A stretch of 64,000 nucleotides of DNA from Spirometra erinaceieuropaei. Lineage: Eukaryota > Platyhelminthes > Cestoda > Diphyllobothriidea > Diphyllobothriidae. How positions within the stretch are numbered: the stretch's first letter is position 1; every line of letters starts with the position of its first letter. A program made the position numbers and the translations under genes. A model generated the notes under the pieces. The model saw only the letters and a list, made by a program, of their open reading frames with translations, did no database searches and was not told the origin of the DNA. Positions 58,632 to 64,000 of the stretch are shown here, piece by piece. Location of the stretch: assembly GCA_902702965.1 (NCBI GenBank), contig CACRXP010000003.1, forward strand, positions 195,233 through 259,232, in the 5' to 3' direction.

Positions 58632-61600
58632 CTGAAACATGATAACAAATACCATTTTTGACTAAAATGTAACGTGAATGATTAAGCAAACGATTTTGAA
58701 ATGCGATAATTAGCCATTGGTACACCTTTTGTTTATCTGTTACCCATGTGATACTACGCAGTCCACTTTGACCGCGTCAGAGAGTCAAAAAAGTTGAATA
58801 TAGGCCCCACTTACACTCTGGTGTACAATGATTTCAACATTCTGTTGCAATATGCCCACCTACACCAATAAATCGGTTTGTGAGCAATTGCAATTGATTG
58901 CTTCAGATATTGCAGACGGCTGCAAATGACATCATTGATTGCTAGGTGACCGCGTGGATTTTGGTGAAGGAATGACAAAACTGCAACCAGCATCGTTTTG
59001 TGGACTCATCGCCAAGTCCATCTAATCCTTGTTTGTTTTTGCCAAATCCTCTACGAGACACCCACTGCACAAGAGGTTAAACGGAAACATAAGCATTAAC
59101 AAGGGTCAAATGGACTCATTTGGCCCACGTTTTACAGATCCGAACTACATAATGAACGCTAGAAGTTTGTTTGATGTGCCTACCACATTTCGTCCCTACC
59201 TTGCTGTCTTTCCCTCGTCTTCTTTTTAATTTTTGAATCCGATAGTCTTTCTCTATTAAAGGGCATGTCGTGTATCAGCATCTGAACTGACGCGTCTCAA
59301 ATGCAGAAGAGAAACAAACGGTTTACTTTTAACCATTCCAGTATCACAAAGCGAACGCTCCTGCCAAACATAGCGGAACAAAAGGTATAATTTTTTTATG
59401 TCGTCTGACTTTTTCCAGGCCAGGCATTGCCTCCTTCACAAATATGGATACAGTTTTACTGCTAAAAACAGAAAAATTATTGGTATTATGATGGTGCACG
59501 CCTTCCGTTCTCCAGCGTGGCTTTCCGACCCTGCTTCGCATCGGTGGGCCAGCCTGGGGAGGCGTTAACTCCGTTCTTTGCAGTAAAGCTTTCACTGCAC
59601 TTGCACAGGCACTGAGCGCAGCCGCGCTGCTACCAGCCTTCGCGTTCTGTCTACACTAGTTTACATCACTAAAAGTAAACAAGCCTGGACGACAATCTCC
59701 TATGCAAGCTCTACATCGCGGAGTACATTCAGAAGACAAACATTTCACTACAGGGTCGGCAGGCTTGCACGTATGATACCGAGGGTCGATAAATAATCGG
59801 ATATCGCAACTCAGCAGACCACTAAGCCGACATATGTTACCCTATGAGGGAATTCTATAGCGCGTCTGAAGTAAAAATGTCGGTGTTTTTAGCCGACACA
59901 TTGACTCATGACGCAGCACACTCATATTTACCCATAGGAATGAATAAATGTCCTAAAGCTGGACTCCAGTATGGCACTACGCAAATTTACGGAGACGAAG
60001 TCGAGATGCCATATAATGCAGTATCGGTTTTTTCTGTTGACCTATCAAATTTAGGCTTTAACGCGGGAGGTAACTGCTGGCAAACGAACATGACCGGATC
60101 TACAATGTACTGAGTGCCTATTTACTCGAGCCGTTTGTTTTAACGGCGCACCTCGCGCTCATTGAGACATAGAAGCAAGACAAAGCTTGTTCGGTGGGAT
60201 TACTGACATCTAGTATTGAAGCAGTGACGTTCATTGTCTCTTTACTTGAAGTCTAGGCAAAACTGTCACCACTATCAGAGGATAAATAGACCCAGAATTA
60301 AAAATGCTCCAATTTTCATCCTTTTGGAGATGGCTTGGAGATGTAGATGTATTACTGCAACCGGTCTCTGTCTCTGGGTGCCTAAGTAACATCGAAATAC
60401 CAGGCTCTACTTACAGAATTATATAGGGAGACAAGTGAATCAACCAAGTACAAGATGCCCTTATACGCCCTCAGACATACCTAGGTCCTTAGCGTGAGAG
60501 TGAAGGCATGCGGTGGCGCGCTGAGGGAAGGACGATGTAACTGCATGTTAGTACTACAGACGCCTGTTTACGGCTGACTGATGCCTGAACAAAATAGTAG
60601 AACGCGAAAGACTGTTTAAGATAACTTCAAGATACACTACGGAGAAAGCAGCAAAGCGTTTCCTGAAAACCTGTTTTATGCAGCCGTTTGTTGTCTACAA
60701 CTACAAGTATTGAGTGTTATCTAAAGACCAGAGGCCGACTCAAGTCGAACTCATGGAATCTTAGAGCCACCACAAGCCGTAGATTGTTGTTAGCGGTCTT
60801 GCGAATCGGTCACAATACTAACAGTCTCAGTAAAATAGGCGATTTCGATAGACACTGGTTACACGCTCGAGTGGTACAGAAAGTACACGGTGGTGTCTGG
60901 TATCGGTGTACTGTGCAGTACCCAGACGTATCCTTGCCTCCAAGGGGGCCAATCACGGGACCACATGGCCGGGGAGTTTTCCGAAGTCCGACGCACTGGT
61001 GCGACATCAGGCAACCGACCTTATCATCCCTGGGGTGTTGCAGGTTCTGAGAACAGTGCCGTAACACGCGGACGCGGACGGCAATACCAAGACACCCAAT
61101 AAATGCGGGTAGTAGCGGGTGCCTTAGTTGCCTGATTCACCGGCCTGAGGTGGATAGTCTCAGCGGGGATGGGGGGAGCACAGAACAGGAGCCCTCCAGC
61201 CTTCGGACCATAATAAGGGATCTCAGCGAGAATGGCCTGTCAGAGGACCCATCGCCAAACTCAAGGCCAAGGCGTGATATCAGCACAAGCATAATTAATT
61301 AAACTCTGCTTATTACTGAAATGCCAGGACAAAGAAAATGTAACTGAGATCGCTTCTTTTCCTCAGTCACCATTAGCCGCGCTACTTGTAACTCCGATCT
61401 ACACTCGGCAAACTTATGCACATTTTGATTTTTAAAATAACAGCACCTTGGCATCCTGTTGTTTAGGATATATGGTCCATTTAAGTCATGTACGTTTCGC
61501 AGAACCAATTTAACTTAGTCTAAATATTGAAAAGAAAACACTTTTTTGCAAGTGCACTGAAACTAACATAAGAAAACATTGGATGTGAAGGCGGTTAAAA

Positions 61601-61875
61601 TGTGCTCTCATTATGATTTTGAAAATGCCCTTGCTTCGCATTACCGAAACTGCTATTGTGGTCTCAGCTCATTTCTATTCTGCGACTATTTAGGCACGTG
61701 ATTTTTGAAAACGGCAGTCATTGGTAATTTATCTCTGAAACCCAAAAGTGTTTTACACCGAAGTAACTCAAAGCACTGGTTTCTTCTACTGAATTCGAAA
61801 AAGAACGACAAAATAAAAACTATGACTTATAGGCAATAGCCCTGACTCGATGCTATAAATTATGCAAGTCCTAAC
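58632..61875 (-). other. Intron of the kelch-repeat gene (3,244 bases)
   Basis: On minus it begins GTTAGG at 61875 and ends CATGTTTCAG at 58632. Joining restores a serine codon (AG + C), and the kelch pattern continues across it. It contains the possible repeat at 60850-61280 and unassigned frames at 59344-59595 and 59844-60113. Confidence 0.75.
60850..61280. repeat. Possible interspersed repeat
   Basis: The segment is distinctly more GC-rich than its surroundings, with overlapping open frames on both strands (60688-61050, 60890-61102 and, on minus, 61067-60810). That composition change in an intron suggests an inserted element. I could not match it to another copy in this window, so the call is tentative. 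Confidence 0.3.
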
Positions 61876-62095
61876 CTTCTTCCCGTTTGGGAGAATGCTT
61901 CGCATGTATTAAGCCAACAATCATCAGTTTTACCGCCACAGACAATGATGTCACCACCTATTGCGACAGCTCCGTGGCCATATCTCGCCGTCCTCATTTC
62001 CGTTATTGGCCAGTTCCGCCGCGTTTTCGGATCAAAGATCTCTGCGCTTGCGCTTACGCAGCCTCGAACCTTTCCTCCGACCGCACAAAGCATGC
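61876..62095 (-). CDS. Kelch-repeat protein, upstream exon
   Basis: After the acceptor CATGCTTTGTCAG (minus strand) the exon reads MLCAVGGKVRGCVSASAEIF, then DPKTRRNWPITEMRTARYGH, GAVAIGGDIIVCGGKTDDCW and LNTCEAF. This is one complete kelch repeat and parts of two others, with the double glycines AVGG and CGG, the YGH block and a Trp at the usual place. The 5' edge is phase 1, so earlier exons exist further right and outside what I could recognise. No BTB or BACK domain is visible, so it is not shown to be a cullin adaptor. The donor GAAG|GTTAGG is at 61876/61875, phase 2. Confidence 0.88.
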
Positions 62096-64000
62096 CTGAC
62101 AAAGCATGTGGAAAGCAAAAGAAAAGAAGATCAGAATAGGCGGAAAAATAATAAGGATTAACACAGCACCCGGAGTGTGTTTTAGTGTCTCAAAAATAAG
62201 GTTTTTGTACAGGGGGTTTGTTAGCTTGTGTTTCTAATACACATTCAAAAGGTTTGCATTGGGATGAGCGCGACATAAACAATGCAAATTTGGAAATGCC
62301 TAAAAAGTATACAAAGTTAATAAAATTTTCGCAAACGCAATTAAATTCTTCATTTAGACAACGTGTTGCAAATACTTTTAACTGGCCGTTTACCGCACAA
62401 AGTTTGACATATGAAATCGTCTATAGCACACATGGCAACCAACAACTTTGAATTTAATAAGCAAAACCGCTAGGGAGGCAGTATTTTTTTCACCTAATTC
62501 GGAATAGTGATTAAAAGCCACGCCATCGGATCAAAAAAGCCTTTGAAACTAACATAAATCTGAGTTTTGATAGCTCGTTCTCACAAACAATGACTGACCA
62601 TTCCGACTGTTTGTTCAGACTAAGTCCCCTAGCTCGATTTTTTGAAGTTAGCATACACGCAGAGCACTTTACTGGCAACGGTGAGGGAAGTTGTTTTGCG
62701 TGCTAATAAATCCAACGACTAAAAATTTCCACATTTCAAAATCAAGAACAGCATGATTATTCTGGCAGAGAAAGATCTAAACTGGTCGTTTTTGCTCGTT
62801 TTCGAACTATCTAACCACCCATATGAGTCAAAGGCCTAGAACAGAAGCCTAATTCCGTCGACGACTTCAGTCTGAATCTCGAAACTAGCTGGTAAATGCA
62901 TCGACAGGCGTGAGTTTCTCACCACCACAGTGACGATACCATGGCAGCCATGCCTGCGCCATCACGGATGACTATGAACGCAAAGGAGGGATGTTGCCAC
63001 GGGGAGAGGAAAGCAAAACGTACTTGACGGTCATGGTCGGTGAATTGAATACGAACGAAGTTCCAAACACGTCACTTCGAAGATGAAACAGCACAGTTCC
63101 TGATAGCCAATGAAAGTACAACATACCTGCAAAATTTCCCTTTCATTTTTTGCGTTTTTCGATATAGTTACCCTCTTTTCATTGTTTAAAAAATTGAGGA
63201 ACGCGCATACACAGTAACCTAACGGCTGAACGACACACTTTCGAACCCTCTATGTCGCTGTCTTGGTTTTGTATACGACCGGTTGAAGGGGCCGAATACG
63301 CCAGTAAGGAGCATCTAGGTCCCTCTTGAATCTGTCGATGTCAGTGCTCGACCAGAGGAGCATCTCGGAAAGAGTCATTTTGATGAATTGTCTTCTGTTT
63401 ACTAGTTTTATTTGCTCCACTGATAATGTGCTTCTTCGAGAGAATGAGTAGACGAAGGAACTTCGATGGCCTTAGCGAGAGCAGTGACATTTACGGGATA
63501 CCCATCCGGCGCCTATTTAGGATAGTTGTCATCCCAAAACCTTCGTCTCCGTTTAAACCTCCTGAACCAGTTCTGTCTTAGGACATTTAGTTCTGAATAG
63601 GACAAGCGACCTAGTTATTTATAAAACCAGGTATGCTTAATGAAAATTCGTAAGAAAGGAGGAGTAAATTTCTAAAAAGCAGGTCGCGTTCGCTGTGATG
63701 AGTATTTTGGAACGGAATATGCGAATACTGTGTCCTCAAGAACTTTCATAAGCATAGAAATACAGACATGAGCCTAATTAACATAAGGCCCTAAATGTCA
63801 TCTCCAGACAACTCGGACAGTCAAGTGATACCCCAACCAGATCCCATACGGCAATTTGCACTTCGAAGATTTCTCAACATCAGAATACTGGCAAAGGATA
63901 TCTCGTTTACCGACTTCTTATACTAAAAGCAGCTCCTCATTAACGCGTCACGCTTTGGTGCCCACTAGTGCATGCTATGCCTTGTGGTTACTGGCTTCTG
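62096..64000. other. Right end, probably intron of the kelch-repeat gene
   Basis: No exon was recognised. Because the kelch exon at 62095 begins mid-codon after a good acceptor, this stretch should be at least partly intron. The frames seen are short and unassigned. Confidence 0.4.

Noticed and set aside
1..64000. CRISPR arrays, bacterial operons, phage or plasmid genes
   Set aside because: No regularly spaced repeats or prokaryotic gene arrangement are present. Splice sites and eukaryotic retroelements dominate.

Overview
The window looks like a repeat-rich flatworm genome, most likely a tapeworm and perhaps a diphyllobothriidean. The basis is small exons separated by introns of 1 to 10 kb, several families of non-LTR and Penelope-like retroelements, an RTE-like element whose C-terminus carries C2H2 zinc fingers, tRNA-derived SINE-like units and degenerate TTAGGG-type repeats. 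The tapeworm assignment is an inference from recognised element styles. No bacterial-type operons, rRNA genes or CRISPR arrays are visible.

Two host genes can be supported. The first, on the plus strand, is a GAS2-like cytoskeletal linker gene. It is read from four exons (14313-14937, 23692-24423, 25602-25837, 35381-35797) with splice sites in agreeing phase. A calponin-homology (CH) domain is split over exons 1 and 2, a serine-rich basic linker fills exons 2 and 3, and exon 4 carries the GAR domain. The first coding exon is missing or was not recognised. The second, on the minus strand, is a kelch-repeat gene with two exons seen (62095-61876 and 58631 to about 58222 or 58184), also in agreeing phase and incomplete at the 5' end at least.

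Most of the rest is mobile DNA. 1.39-3.48 kb: a CR1/jockey-type reverse transcriptase, 5' truncated, with one in-frame stop. 12.59-12.91 kb: a small inverted-repeat element. 16.2-17.4 and 54.3-55.3 kb: two members of a long-inverted-repeat (foldback) family. 21.1-23.4 kb: a heavily decayed CR1-like element, in sense orientation inside intron 1 of the GAS2-like gene. 26.2-26.95 and 40.09-40.73 kb: two inverted copies of a roughly 700-base repeat. 30.4-31.6 kb, minus strand: a Penelope-like element with a hammerhead-ribozyme-like motif in its flank; a decayed copy of that motif lies at 50.4 kb. 41.55-45.13 kb, minus strand: an RTE-like element with endonuclease, reverse transcriptase and C-terminal zinc fingers.

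The remaining stretches (3.5-12.6, 35.8-40.1, 46.6-54.3, 55.3-58.2 and 62.1-64 kb) are mainly AT-rich intergenic or intronic DNA in which I see no convincing gene. The most interesting signal is the hammerhead-like fold in the Penelope flank, followed by the nearly palindromic element family.
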